Translations under genes and position numbers: made by a program | Part shown: one piece after another, positions 1-12,700 of the stretch | Layout of the letters: each line of letters begins with the position of its first letter | Numbering within the stretch: position 1 is the first letter of the stretch | The notes under the pieces: model-generated | What the model saw: the letters and a program-made list of their open reading frames with translations, nothing else | The model's database searches: none | Told to the model about the DNA's origin: nothing | Assembly (NCBI GenBank): GCA_034509425.1 | Contig: JAVTVJ010000040.1 | Location: forward strand, 6,559,001 to 6,623,000 | DNA length: 64,000 bases | Direction: 5' to 3' | DNA from: Eopsaltria australis | Lineage: Eukaryota > Chordata > Aves > Passeriformes > Petroicidae

Positions 1-1932
1 TGCAAGCATGTTGGCTGGACTTACCCATCTTCACAGCCTCTTGCCCAAGGAATGTATGGCTCCCATTGCTCAATGTTTGTGATTTTATTTGGAGCATGGC
101 TCCCTGTTCTTGCCCATCCCTCTCTCCGTGCACTGAAAGATGCAATGTCCCAATCCTTGGCCCTCAGCAGATAACAGTGTCTTTATGATTAGATGTCAAA
201 AATATTTACAGAGCCTACTGAAATCTCCTGGTGTGCTGTTACATTACATCTGCCCCTTTTCACTTTTTATACCAGCTAATTAAATTTTTTTCTCTATTGC
301 ATCAATATCATGCAATAAATTAAATGTTGTGTAACATGTACTTAATGCTTTGCTTCCTGTTAGCAATGTGATATAGTTTGCCAAGCACTATCTAATTGCA
401 TGTGTGAAATCAAGAATTATATACATTTTATATAAAGGATGAGAGTCTACTGAGGCAGAAGGCATTATACAAGGTCTGTGTATGAGTCTTCAAATCAGCT
501 TATTGGTAGGACTTTAACATTGTATTAGTCTTAAACTGAGTCACTAAAACGAAATACTTGATTACTTCTACCTATCCAGAGGTACAGTAATGAATTGTAC
601 AGAAGACATTGATATCTAAATGCTTTTGAGAGATGAAGAGATATATTGTAGAAATGTAGAAGAGGAAATAACATTTTATCAAAAGTGTAGTATACTGATT
701 ATAAATGTCAGATGGATAGAGGAGAGAAAAATATTTGTGAAAACATTTTTCAATGGAAAATCAATGACTGAAAGTCTAAAACATTAGGAATCTGAAAAAA
801 TACCTACTTTTCTGTCAGTTTTTATAAAAATTCTGTTTCCCTTATGTGAAGTTTTGTAGAGCTCATGCGCTGCCATTACAAGGAGACGTTCCTTTAGCTT
901 TGGTAGCAAATCCAGGGACACGTTTCCTTCAATGAGTGTCATTAGCCACCCCTAAAAACTGAATACAAAGAGAGTATAATTCTTGCTTTCTGCAATAAAA
1001 ATAGCACCATCTCTTTGTGAGTTATGTCAAATCTTTAGTATAACTTTCTTCTCACAGAGGCCTTGATCCATCAAGGAAATTCAGAATGTGATGAATTCAG
1101 GAGTAGAAAGTAATCTAATATTAATGAAATTGCCCCATATTTTTTAAGTTCAGAGATGGGCTGAAGTGGCACTGGAACCAAAAAAGCTTCATTCAGGGAG
1201 CTGTGGTATAAAGTATAAAACCAAACTGTAGTATCTCTTGTAAAAATTGAGTGTGTTTAAAATCAGTAAAAACGTTGCTTAACATATGTATTTGAGCTGA
1301 ATTTATGTGTAGTATGCAATGTTGACTCCTTGAAGATGAACAGTAGCTAGATAGGCTGCTTCCTATTTAATAGTGTTGATGCTTACTGTAAAAGTATCTT
1401 ATACAAGAGGACAAGACAATATCTGAATGGCAGTATATATAAATGGTGCATACCTACACGTAGGCCATTAATAATATATAACCGCCCCCAGTACTTTATC
1501 TTCACTGTTTTGGAAAAGGACCTTTGCTATAACCCTTATAAAAATGCCGACAAAGAAACATATTCTTTTTTCAATACACTTCTCAACTTTTCTCACATCT
1601 GATGCTAAACTCTTGCTACTCCAGCTATGAAAGCATCGGGAGAATCTATATAAAGGGAGATGTTAACAGTACCTAGCTGTAAATGGTGTTGATTGATGTA
1701 TTTCTGATTACTAGAACAAGTGCACTAGTTTTTGTTAACACTGGGGAAGGTGTCCTGGGATACCACAGTGCAGAAACACAAGGGCAAGTCTTTTGGTTGT
1801 AACCAAATGTTGTATAATTTTTAGCTGTCATTACTGAATATTACTCTTCCCCCAGCATACTTCCCTCTGAATCATGACTGACCTTCAAGACTGTCGATGC
1901 ACCCTTTCTGCCACAAAAGCCCTTTTGTCTCA
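1..1932. other. Unique AT-rich DNA, no gene seen
   Basis: No open frame with coding character and no recognisable repeat was found. The only structured item is an exon-like segment on the minus strand at 25-132, listed separately. The rest is ordinary AT-rich vertebrate intergenic or intronic sequence with few CpG dinucleotides. Confidence 0.6.
25..132 (-). other. Candidate internal exon, unidentified
   Basis: On the minus strand a pyrimidine-rich tract ending in CATCTTTCAG precedes a 108-base segment, which is followed by a near-consensus donor GATGG|GTAAGT. Two of the three frames are open throughout, so the coding frame is not determined. I do not recognise either peptide. It could be an exon of a long noncoding RNA or a chance pairing of splice signals. 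It lies at the window edge, so neighbouring exons would be outside the window. Confidence 0.15.
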
Positions 1933-1954
1933 GTGTGTTTGTGTGTGTGTGTGT
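1933..1954. repeat. (GT)n microsatellite
   Basis: A short GT dinucleotide run of about 11 units with one TT interruption. It is alternating purine-pyrimidine sequence and likely to vary in length between individuals. Confidence 0.9.
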
Positions 1955-2626
1955 CCATTCTGCCCGTTTCCTCCTCATGGTGAAAAACAACCACTTGAGT
2001 TTTTCTTGTTTTTGTTTGAGAATCACAATTTGATCAAAAGAGATTAAATAAATCAGCAAGTGATAATACAAAGCATTAATACAACTTTTCTGCTCAAGTG
2101 GTTTGGCATCCTTTATCTTCTGGCATAAACTTAAACAATTACAGGCTTCCAAACTAATTACAGTGCAGAACATTATAGGATTTATGAAATTTGGCAGCTA
2201 TCACTTAAAAAAGGGGAAGGAAAAGAAGGAAGAAAAGTTCATCACTATCCATTATGGAGATCTCCTGAAAGTTCCTCAGAACAGAAATAATAGAGTACTG
2301 GTAAAGCCTTTCAGACCCTCTGAGCATCTTGACTCCTAATTTGTATATTTTTGTTCATTTTTCATGCTTCATAAGCAAGCATATGGAAAATACTGTGCAG
2401 ATCTTATGGTAGCAAAATGTCTTCCACACTATTTAATTTACAGCACCAATGCCTTAATTATATTAACTAATACACAGCCTGTAAATAGGGTGACAATTGT
2501 CTCATGAAAATCCTGCTGTAGATTCCATCCTTTTCCAGAAAGAGCTCAGGTTCTTGTTGCTGAAACAGGTCATGATAGTGAAAACCATGGGGATGACTAA
2601 AGGGTTGGACTGGAAGAGGTGAAGGT
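1955..2626. other. Unique DNA upstream of CR1, no gene seen
   Basis: No gene or repeat is recognised. The part around 2030-2200 is AT-rich with several TTAATA and ATTACAG-type words and looks like ordinary noncoding DNA. Short open frames here have no coding character, and the minus-strand ones run into the antisense of the neighbouring CR1 copy. Confidence 0.5.
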
Positions 2627-3556
2627 GGTACCAGTGATGTGGATAGTGGGATCAAATGCAGCCTCAGCAAATTTGCTGACACCTCCATGCTCTATGAGGC
2701 AGTTGACACTTTGGAGGGAAGGGATGCCATCCAGAGGGACTCTGACATGCTTGAGAGGTGGATCTGTGTGAACCTCATGAAGTTCAACAAAGTGAAATGC
2801 AAGGTGCTGCAACTGAGTTGTGTCAATCCCAGGCACACATACATGTTGGGCGAAGAAGTGACTGAGAGCCACACTGTGGAGATGTACTTGGGGGTGATTG
2901 CTGAAGAAAAATTCAACATGAGCCAGCAGTGTGCACTCGCAGTCCAGAGAGCCAATGGAGTCCTGAGCTGCATCAAGAGCAGTGTGGCCAGCAGGGTTAG
3001 GGAGATGATTCTCCCACTCAGTTCTCATGAGATCCACCTGGAGTACTGTGTACAGTTCTGGTGTCCCAAGCATAAGAAGGACATGGAACAGTTGGAGCAA
3101 GTCCAGAGAAGGCCTTGAAGTTAACAAGAGGACTGGTACTTCTCCCCTATGAAGAGAGGCTGAGAACGTCGAGGCTGTTCAGCCTGGAGAAGAGAAGGTT
3201 GTGTGGAAACCTCATGACAATCTTCCAGTGTCTGAAGGGGGCCTACAGGGAAACCAGAGAGGGACTCTTCACTAGAAACTGTAGGGATAAGACAAGGAGT
3301 AATGGGTACAAACTGAAAGAGGGGAAATTTAGATTACATGTTAGGAAGAAATTCTTAACTGTGAGGGTGGTGAGACACTTAACCCCAGGCAAATTGGGGA
3401 TGCCCCAACACTGGCATTGTTCAAAGCAAGGTAAGGCCCAGAGCAGTATGGTCTAGTGGGAGGTATTCTTGTCCAGGACAGCGGAAAGTGAAACTAGATG
3501 ATCATTGGGATCTATTCTAACCCTTTAACATTCTATGATTCTATGATTCTGTGATT
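2627..3556 (+). mobile_element. CR1 LINE, 5'-truncated, RT C-terminal part plus 3' UTR
   Basis: This is a non-LTR retrotransposon of the CR1 family. A frame from 2639 to 3118 encodes about 159 residues matching the C-terminal half of the CR1 ORF2 reverse transcriptase, including the segments LMKFNK and NMSQQCALA and the closing LEQVQRR. The catalytic FADD motif reads FADTS at residues 12-16, because a three-base deletion removed the second aspartate. The copy is therefore dead although its frame is long. After a stop at 3118 comes the typical CR1 3' UTR (GGATAAGACAAGG, GGTGGTGAGACAC), and the copy ends at about 3537-3556 in tandem ATTCTATG-type units. The 5' end is truncated within the RT gene, as is usual for this family. 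Confidence 0.95.
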
Positions 3557-5248
3557 CAAGGCTCAGCTTTAAGCTGCTTTTATTATTCCAGCTAGGGCTA
3601 TATGCTGTATAGGCACTACGTATTGCTGAGTGTACACTGATTCTGCCAGAAGTGGGAGGTGGGAGTCAATAGGATGAGAGCTAATTCAGGGAAAACATGG
3701 GCTAGCATGGCCCACGTTTGGCCCAACAGACTCTCCATTGCTACCAGTCTCTACTGGGGCAAAAATTGCCCAGCACTGAAGCTATCCAGTCATCCATTCT
3801 GTCCTGTCTTAATCACCAAACTCCTAGGCATTAGTCTCACTTTTCCCCCCCACCATGATTAATTAAGTGATCATCTTCTCTAAAGATTTATTCCCTTTTC
3901 TGAAAAAAACCCTGATGACATTTTTTTAATGGAACCGTAGGATTTGATCAATGTCCACAAATGCTATAAGAATACTGTAGGCAAAGCAACAATTTTGGAA
4001 TCGACTTTTTTTTTTTCCTACATCCATCTCATTCCTCCATGGAGCAAATCCAAAGATAAAATCTAAAATCCAGGCTGAGGTGAATGAAAAAACCAACCAT
4101 GCTTTTAAAAACACAGCTGCAACCCGGTGACCAGCACTGAAATTGTTTCAACACAGAAACTCCAGTACTTTCCCTTGGGGCAAAATTCCCTAAATGAATT
4201 CTTGCTGTGATGTACATACACATGTGTATGCATTAATATACACATTCCTACAGACACACATGCTTACAGACATACATAAATGTTTACTTTGCTAAGTATT
4301 GCTAAAGAGCCACTACAGTTAAGGAAAGTGATTAATGGTTGAGTAGCATAATCTTAATCTGGCTAGATTTAATCTGGTTGATTAAGGTTAGCTCAAGTGA
4401 AGGCAGGCTTGCCTGTATTTCAGCACAGTGCACACTCCACCATGTGCCATAGGAAACCACAGACCGTCAGTGGGAATTTATGTTGTTAAGTTTGGAGTGA
4501 AGTGTGCTTCATCATGTATGGAATACTACTACCTCTGCAAACTAAACTGAAGGCAATATGAGTAAAAGTATCCATGTGACTTTGTTCTATATATTCAGAT
4601 ATTGTCCATGAGGTATTATGAGACTGAGTGGATCTAAAGGCTTATAAAATGCCATGTATGTGTTAAAAGAAATTTGCCAGAGATTTGTTAGAACACTAGT
4701 GTGTTCTTTCAGTGCTGAAGTTTACATTAACTTATATAAATGCACCAAAGGCATAGGGAATGTCTATATACATTGAGTAGTCCATGTTCACTGAAGACTA
4801 CTCATGCGTCTCCTACTGTGCTTTGTCAACAATTCTTCTTGTGGTCTGCCTTGCACTCTGCATTTCGTACTGACAGCAGAGTGCTGCTGAGGTATGATAG
4901 ATCAGTTTGCCAGATCTGTCTAGACTAAAAACTTCTTCCAGAATGTCCAAACCAGACTTGGGTGAATGATTAAATATGAGCACGATGCCAGTGGATCTCC
5001 TTTCTTTGCCATTCCAGTGCAGAGCCTTTCTACTGGCCTATTGGTAGGGAAGATGGGAATTGATGGGGCAGGGGATGTGCCAGATAGCTTTTCTGCTCTT
5101 GGAAAAAAAGTATCCTGTCCTCCCTAGCAAATGCTGGCTCCAAATTATTCTCTTCTAGATGGTCGAAGATATAATCTCAACTTGACACATGACAAACACT
5201 CTGAAACACAGATTGCTGGAGCCAAAAATAGACATCTGGGAATCTGGG
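3557..5248. other. Unique DNA, no gene seen
   Basis: No gene was recognised. A degenerate CA/TA-rich patch lies at about 4205-4285. Open frames of up to 67 codons are present but have no recognisable domain and no coding bias. Confidence 0.55.
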
Positions 5249-5271
5249 AAAAAAAAAAAAAAAAAAAAAAA
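5249..5271. repeat. A23 homopolymer
   Basis: An uninterrupted run of 23 adenines followed by GAGAGA. I looked upstream for a retroposed gene or SINE body whose 3' tail it might be and recognised none. A processed-pseudogene origin is possible but unsupported. Confidence 0.9.
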
Positions 5272-8200
5272 GAGAGAACTAGGCATGTGCTAGTGGTTTT
5301 AAGACAAATGCTAATAAAAGAAACAGAAACGTGATGATTGCTTCTCCTGGAGGATTGCAGAAATCAATCCCAAGCCTCAAAAAAGGTGCAAAAAGTTTGG
5401 GAAAGAGGATGAAATAGATGATATGTGACATGACAGAATTTTTAGCAAATCTAAAACTTAAAAGAACTGAAACTCTCACAAGCGGGTATTCAGCTTTCAG
5501 TTTACACTGCAGATTTTACCATTCCTTTTGTGAAACCAGAATCAGGTCCTTTTACATGGCTTACTTCAAACTTGGGGCCAAGGGTAGGATGTTTTATGGC
5601 ATAGAGGCCTGCCATGCACGAGAGCATGGGTGATGGCCAAATGTGTGGCAGCTTGAGAAAGTCACAATGACTTGGAGTAAGGGTTTGCTCTCAACCTATT
5701 GCCACAGTTATGGGTATTGGTCAGCTAGGACAGTACTTTAGGAGATTTCTGTGCTTGCAAATAATGCATGTGCAGCGTAGGAGTTCCCTCCATTGTTTCC
5801 TGAAGGTTGATGTGGACAAGTGAATGCAGTTGCTTTTGTTTCTCAGTTGTGTTTTGATGTATACTGTGTGATGTAAATTCACATTAGTTAGCATACAGAG
5901 TTGAAATTAAAGACCCACTCCTCCCCCACCCCCCATAAAACTTCATGTCTATAATATTTTCATGCAGAAGAGACAATAGCCAAAATTTTCAAGGCAAGGG
6001 AGTAAGATTAAGCTTCTTAAAACATAACCAGGCCCATAAATAGGAAGTGCTGGTTAATACACCCACTTTCTGTTAACTTCACAGAAAGTAAAGCTGAGGA
6101 CTGGCTTTATTTGAAAAATACATCAGCTATCATTTCAGGTTGCCTAGTAAGACACAGCTTGTGGCTGCAGGTTTCATGGCTCTTAATAATCTTTTGCAGA
6201 AAGAAGGGCAGAAGAACAGGAAGCAAATAAAGGTGCGGAAGAAAAGGGAGAGAGATATGAAGGGTTTGGACAAGAGCAAAAAGCATGCAAAAAAGGGGAA
6301 ATTGCAGGGTGGAGACCATGAATGGGGAAGAGAAAGGAGAAAGATAAGAGCACAAGCACAGATGATGAAAGAAAAAGCTGATGTAAAATGGATAGGCTGC
6401 AAGAAATACAAGAGAAAGAAATGACTGGAGAAAACCCACCCAGGGACTCTTTCCAGTCATGGACAACACAAAGCACTGACCCAAGGGAAAATGATTTTGA
6501 ATCTGGCTGGGAGACAGTCAGAGCTGTGGGCCTCTGCATGGGATTTTGAGGAAGGGACCTTGCTGATTTTCCTGAAAAGTGGGTCGCCATGGGTTTTAAA
6601 TGTGGAAGAGTATATATGAAAAGGCATTTTTTATCCCTGTCAGAAGACAAAAATTGGAAGAGGACTTGAAATGTACCATTCTGTATAAGGTGTCAAATAG
6701 CAGACAGACAGAGAACAATTAAGACTGCACAAGGCTCTCCATCAGCAGCGTACAATGGGAATAGGATTTTCTTTTTCCCCGGATGTCAGCCCAGCCACTC
6801 AGGCGAGACGAAGAGAATTTCTTCCACTTAAGAAATCCTTTGTTCGGGAAAGAGCTGTTCAGGCCTCTGTTCTCTCCCCAGCCAAATTGTATGTTGTTTT
6901 CACGAGAAGACTTCACTTTCTGAGGGGTATTGGTAACCAAACTTCTTCTGGACAAAGTGCAAAGTGCAGCAAGTCCAGTGTATCCTTGGAGTCTGACAGG
7001 AAGGATAAAGAATGAACGGAAACATTTTCAAATGCAAAAAGGTTGCTATTTATTCTTGCAAAATTTGCCATAGTGATTTTTGTCCTGTGAACCTTGCAAG
7101 TACAGAACTCATGTTTGTTTTCTGCAGGGTAGATGTTTGGCCCTGTTTGTGTTTTTGTTGAATTGTGGTGACTGTATTCTCAGTACAAGAAAAGTGCATA
7201 TAAACCTGTATAAAATCTGTCTAGATTCTTGTGGAAGTGTAGCTCATTCCCATGAAAGCTGTTTAACTAGACCATGAATATCCAGCATCTGTACTAATTT
7301 AGTTACATCTTCTCTTTTCTCCTGGTGTACAATACTGCATATTTTAAAAATAAAACCCAAAAACCTGTTTAATAAAGAAGGGAATGAGACATCCCCACTA
7401 CCAGAATTATTTAGCCTTTTTTCACTGAGATTAAAATCATTGGATTCAGCAGAAATTACTTGTCTGAATTTTTTGTCTTGTGCCATGACTACATATGTGT
7501 ACATATCTGCAAAAATGCTGTATTGTACATGCGCACACACAGATGGAAACTTGGAATATTGATTTTATCACCCAACTAATGACAGCTTTATGTATAAAAC
7601 ATTTGAGGCCTTATAAAATTATTAACACAAATGTGTGAATTCCCAGCTTGTGTACTTTACTTGAGATTTCTTCTTCATAAGGGTAAAATAAATCCTCAAT
7701 GTAGTTTTGAATGCAGAGATACTGCAATCAGCTATCTTTCCATTTCACTTTTGTTTCACTCTGGCTATGTATAGTGTCAGTATTTATGCGTAGTGCCCTG
7801 TTGGCTCTTACAGACCAGGCTAGGAGTCTCACAATTGGGTTTGATACTAGATCCTACTCAGTGGAAGGAAAAGAGCCTGTGTGTCATCATTTCGTGAAAC
7901 CATGTAACTAAAATGCACATTCAGGTCTTTATATCATAGTATAAGTACAGAAACGCTTGAGAGTCCATTCTGTCAGTAGTATCTCCCTTATTGGGTTACT
8001 GATTACTGGTAACACACTTTGCACAAATCTACATCTTAAGATCGCTTGGAAATTTCACCTCTTGCATACAGTGACTATTCACTTGTTAATGGGTGTTTCT
8101 CACCAGGATCTCATTACAGCTGTGCCCCATTTTCTGCCCTCCTGCCCAGTTCATTTTCAAGCGTAGTGTTATATGCTGGTTCAAATTTGTGTGCTTTTAA

Positions 8201-9479
8201 ATGGTTTAGTTCCTTGATACCCAAAGAAAACACCTCTCTCTTCATGTGTGACCAGAGGCTGAGACCAGCAGAAGGGCGTGAAAACTGTAACTTGCTTCCC
8301 AAACTGTCCCATCAGAATGTGGGCTGCCTGGCTGATAGGTCATAGAGCAAAGCTTAGCTTTTTTTTGAGGGGGAAAGAAAGCATGGGCATTATTGATTGA
8401 TAAGGGGGCTATGAATGCCTAGTGGATGAAGTGAAGGTTATTTTAGTTTTTTGATATTATCTCTGATGTAGTGCTTCATTTTTGAGTGTGTATTTAAGCA
8501 TCACGTGACTGCATTCATAAATACATCATGAGGATTCTAGAAAAAATTAGCAAATAAGCAATTACAACAGAACAGAACTTGTGTCTGCAAATGCTTTTTG
8601 CTGCACATGTTTGACATTCTTTTGCTGGCACTCTGTGCTTTGTAGTCTGGATGTCTTTACACATCCTGAGTCTGCCTCTTCCTAATCCTTCTTTATTTTC
8701 ATCAGTTTATTACAAATAAATTTGTGTATTGCAACATGAGAAAACCCTCATATTCTGCATTGCTTTATTTTTTCGTAACCAGACTACTTTTCCCATCGCA
8801 CCTTATTATGAAAAACTGTGAAGTGCACATAGGGCAGGATCAAAAGTCCAGGTTTTAGCAGAATGCGTATTACCATAATTTTTCATCGACAATTAGGAAT
8901 TAATGCTAGATTAAAAACAACCCAAAAGAACACAAGTGAAAAAGGAGAAGAAAAGCCAGAAGAGAGTATCAAGTGTTTTGTATTCTCTCAGTTATCTGCT
9001 ACCACATTTGTACTGCATATTTACTGACGCCAGAGCCGCACTACCCAGTGCTTCTCATTTTAAAACAATCATTTATGGGTGTTAAAGTATGCCTGTGAAA
9101 GCAGAAGTGTACTATGTCAATCAAAGCTAATCACTGGTACAGGCAAAGTGCTTTTGTTGGCCTCCATGCTCTAAGCTGCGCTTCCACATCTGTGTTTGAA
9201 GAGATTAGAGAGGTGCTTCATACAAGAACTGTATTAGTTAAAGCTGATCGACAGTATTTGGAATAAATCATGAAAAAGTTGAGTGCCAGAAAGAAAAGGC
9301 ATGATGAGCGAGTTTGAAATGGACTAGGACTAAATCTGACTCCTTCCCATCCCTCCCAGCCTTCCATCCCCCAGATGTATATGTATAAACATCTACACCC
9401 TTGTTCTTCTGAGGGCAATAGTGGTTTTCTTCCTCCAGCCACTTTGCAACTAACGTGCAGCTGCACAGCCAAATTTACC
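5272..9479. other. Unique DNA, no gene seen
   Basis: The longest frames here (125 and 155 codons on the minus strand at 6107-6650) are antisense to a purine-rich tract at about 6190-6425. They owe their length to skewed composition rather than coding. A patch at about 6745-6905 keeps several CpG dinucleotides in an otherwise CpG-poor background. No transposon was recognised. Confidence 0.5.
6190..6425. repeat. Purine-rich low-complexity tract
   Basis: The plus strand is strongly enriched in A and G over about 230 bases (runs such as AGAAGAACAGGAAG and GAAAAGGGAGAGAG). This gives lysine/arginine-rich conceptual peptides on the plus strand and serine/phenylalanine/leucine-rich ones on the minus strand. 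No exact repeat unit is present. Confidence 0.5.
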
Positions 9480-10260
9480 CGAGCTTGTTTTTACTGAGGT
9501 ACACACTGTTTATTGGCCGAGGCATCGCTATCATATCTGATGTGTTTATTACAGTCAGGACTGGCAAGGGATGGGGAAATGGGTGTTAAAGGAGAGGAAG
9601 AGCTCTTGCAAACTGCTGCAGCTTGGAGTTCTGCAGCTCCCCCCACCTCCATTTCCAGCAGCACTCTTGCCTCATGAATGCCATACACTTTCAAATAAAT
9701 TATGAGTGACAAGTATTTGAACCAATAAAGAGGGCACCATATTTTATATGCAGTAAATTTAATTCCAGATTGTGTTTCACCTCAGCAGTGTGACATGTTT
9801 ATTGCCGCTGAAAGATGAAAGCACCAGGAGTTAGAGACAAGCGTCAGCAGTTCTACTGGGCACCCGCAAAATGAAGATTTGACAGACTGGTGGCTGAGCC
9901 CGTGAAATGAAATGCCAGATCAAATTTTACCCAAAAGGGGTCAGATGTACTGTCATGCCCCCAGACTCTCAATACCAACTGAATAAATGACTCTGGTTCA
10001 ACAAGCTGCCGAGGAAGGTGGTGTGCAATCCATAATTCACTGCTAGAGGGCTATGATGCCTTTCAAAACTCACCGATGATGGGTAATGCCAGAGCTGGCT
10101 TTGAGGACATAATGCAATGAAGTTACTCTGTTGGTGCTGAGAGCTTTTGAAAAGTACTAACTTTCAAAATTTGCTGTTTGGTCTGCCTTTGTCCCACAGT
10201 TGGCCCTGCAACTGCGTGTATTAGCAGTGGAAATCAAGGAATAAGCCTTTAAATTTGCTG
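9480..10260. promoter_or_regulatory. Possible conserved noncoding block
   Basis: Compared with its surroundings this stretch keeps more CpG sites (for example around 9518-9528, 9806, 9841 and 9865) and has a mixed, non-repetitive word composition without coding frames. This pattern is often seen in conserved noncoding elements. A segment near 9998-10024, with AAGCTGCCGAGGAAGGTGG, resembles the conserved 3' part of old CR1 copies (AGGCTGCCNAGGGAGGTGG). Part of the block may therefore be an ancient, perhaps co-opted, CR1 piece. Conservation itself cannot be seen from one sequence. Confidence 0.25.
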
Positions 10261-12660
10261 AATAAGATATGCATGCATTTGGGACATCTCTTACTATTAG
10301 GGTGGCCCAAATCCAAGGAAATCCAAGGCTAAAAATAATAAAGAAGTATCATGTTTGTTCATTTCTAGCCAAGCTTTGCTACGTTTTGTCATGTGCAGCA
10401 GCACTTACTCATGTGAGTTATCCCACTGGGACTTCACAGAAACTATTTGTTTGAGGGTTACTTAACATAAGTAAAGCTGGCAGAACTGGATCTGATATTT
10501 GCATACAACAAATTATATTAACAGCAACTTGTATGCAGATTTAATTGTGCAATGAAGGGAAGACATTTAGAGAATCTTTTGGTTTTGGTGAGATACACTC
10601 ACTATAGACATACTGGTCAGCAAAACAGTCTCTACTGACCCTTTTAAAAGTTTCAGATCAAATACCATTCATTGCCAGTGGCCACAAACACTAAAACATC
10701 TCTATCAGTGACACTACCAGCCACAGTGCTTCCAAGATTCAGGTAACAGCAAAGTGTCAAATCTGTGGGTCAGTAAGCTAAACTCACTGCTTCTTAAATC
10801 CATCCTGTATCTGCTGGTAAGACAAGACATATTTCAAGCTGCTGCTGCTTAGAAGTAGTTATAATGTTTTTTCTTCCCATAACAGAGGATGGCTGTTCCA
10901 GATGTTTACCTCATTCTTGGTTATAAATCCCCTAGTTTCCAGACTGAAGCTAGTCGTGGGCAGTTTATACCTATTTGTTCTTGTGTCAATCTTTTCAAAA
11001 TAGCTTTAAACCTTTGTAAATAGCTTTTCACTCTCCTAGATATTTTCCAGCGTGATGTGTATATATGCAGTCACCTGGGCTTTGTTTTGCTAAGTTTACT
11101 GAGATCTTAGACTGTCTTCTAATATGACAGATCCTGAGGTCCCTGACTATCATAGTATTTTCCTGTCACTACTCCAAATATAGCAGCAATTGTATACACA
11201 CTGAAATTTGAGTCAAAATGAACAGAGGTGAGTAGATCTTTGAAAAACATTCCATGTAAAGAATATAAAAATATATAAAGGCTTGAGCCTCTATCAAAAA
11301 GAAATTGCTTCATCACTCTAATTTTGCACCTGCCCTTCTCATGACAGTACCATGCAGTACCTTGTACGCAGTGTATGGGTACCACCAGCACTTGGAAGGG
11401 AAACATCTCTGACATCCGGGACATCTTTCTAGTTTCCAACGGGGTGAACTCCCAGATGTTATTTGACGTTTCTGATATTCATATAAAGTAACTGACTGGC
11501 TTTTGTGTGGGTATCCCAGGGTGGTGCTGGATGCTCATTCCATGTATTCCTGGCTGCCATATCCTGTTGCTCCTGTGCACCCATACAAAAGACTCTGGTG
11601 AACATACTGGTAGCATTTTGGCCCAGACACTTAGCACAAGTGGAAATTATTCGGCCTAGAGGACCCCACGGGGCTCCAGGGTACACACACATAGCTGAGC
11701 CTCAGCAGAATGTTGGCAGCCTTAAGGAGACAAGCGCCAAGTGAGGAGCTTGGCACAAGTGCTGCTAAGTCTGATCACCCTCCAAGTCCATTTCTCAAAC
11801 CAATCAAAGCAAAGAGTTTAAATGACACATCTGAAAAGAATGAAGCAGGTGTGATTTCCCCGTCACTCCAGTCAGGTCCCTGGCTACTATTCTGCATTTA
11901 GGTTTGTCTTCAAATCACTTGGTACTTGCTCAAGTCTGCCTTCATCATCAGGTTGCCTGATTTCCTCATCCCTATTCTAACTGGCATGGACATGCAAATC
12001 TCTGCAGGGGTCCTGCAGACTGAGGCTCAGAAGTACATCACATCACCTCCAGAAGCTGGAGTCCTTAAGTGGATAGTACAGAGCTGAAAACAGGGTTCAG
12101 GCAGGAACATAATATTTGCACAAACAAGATAATGTGCTATAAGGAACGTCAGGCAATGCAGCCTCCATTGAAAGAGGACGTTTTCTTGCATTTCTTGAAG
12201 ATCAGTTTAATTTCTGCTCGTTGTGTCAGTCCTTTTAAATGATCCCACTGTTTGACTCTTAAAGAGTTATCATTTTGAATAAACAATATGGGTTTTATTA
12301 GTTTATAGTTTGTTAAACCAAATTTTATTTTAATCCAGCTGTAATAAAGTTAATGAACTACAATAATTGCTACAATAAAATCCCATGCAGTGCATTACAT
12401 GTAGAGTACAAACACCACTAGCCCTTGGGCAGTGCTAACAATGTGCAGATATTCCAAAAAACACTTCAGCATCTTTCCTCCAGGAAAATAAAACAACTAG
12501 AAAATCAAATTTATACAGAACTGCAACAGGTGACATTGTGTGAGGGCCTCATGTTAATCAAGGTATGAAGTTTGTGACAATGGCTCAGCAAGTCCTGATC
12601 GGCGCAAGTGCCAGGCCCATGCAACAATCATCTAGAGCCATGGTTTATTGTAAGTTTCTT
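10261..12660. other. Unique DNA, no gene seen
   Basis: There are only short frames (up to 106 codons) without recognisable domains. An exon-like segment at 10656-10741 was considered and set aside. No transposon was recognised. Confidence 0.55.
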
Positions 12661-12700
12661 GTGTGTATGTATATATATACACACACATATACAAATATGT
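12661..12700. repeat. TG/TA/CA alternating repeat with dyad symmetry
   Basis: A GTGTGTATG half is followed by TATATATA and then CACACACA. The segment is both alternating purine-pyrimidine and self-complementary, so it could extrude a cruciform or take a Z-form. It is a simple-sequence locus. Confidence 0.8.

Noticed and set aside
2597..3127. 176-codon minus-strand frame, the longest in the window
   Set aside because: It is the exact antisense of the CR1 reverse-transcriptase fragment, and its length follows from the sense codon pattern.
5100..5271. Processed pseudogene ending in the A23 run
   Set aside because: No reading frame or recognisable transcript sequence was found upstream of the A run.
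6107..6650. Overlapping minus-strand frames of 125 and 155 codons rich in Ser, Phe and Leu
   Set aside because: They lie opposite a purine-rich tract, so their length and hydrophobic look come from skewed composition. No domain was recognised.
10656..10741. Exon-like segment, plus strand, AAGTTTCAG acceptor and ATTCAG|GTAACA donor with one open frame
   Set aside because: The pyrimidine tract is interrupted by AAAAG, the donor is mediocre and the peptide is unremarkable. It illustrates how often such pairs occur by chance.
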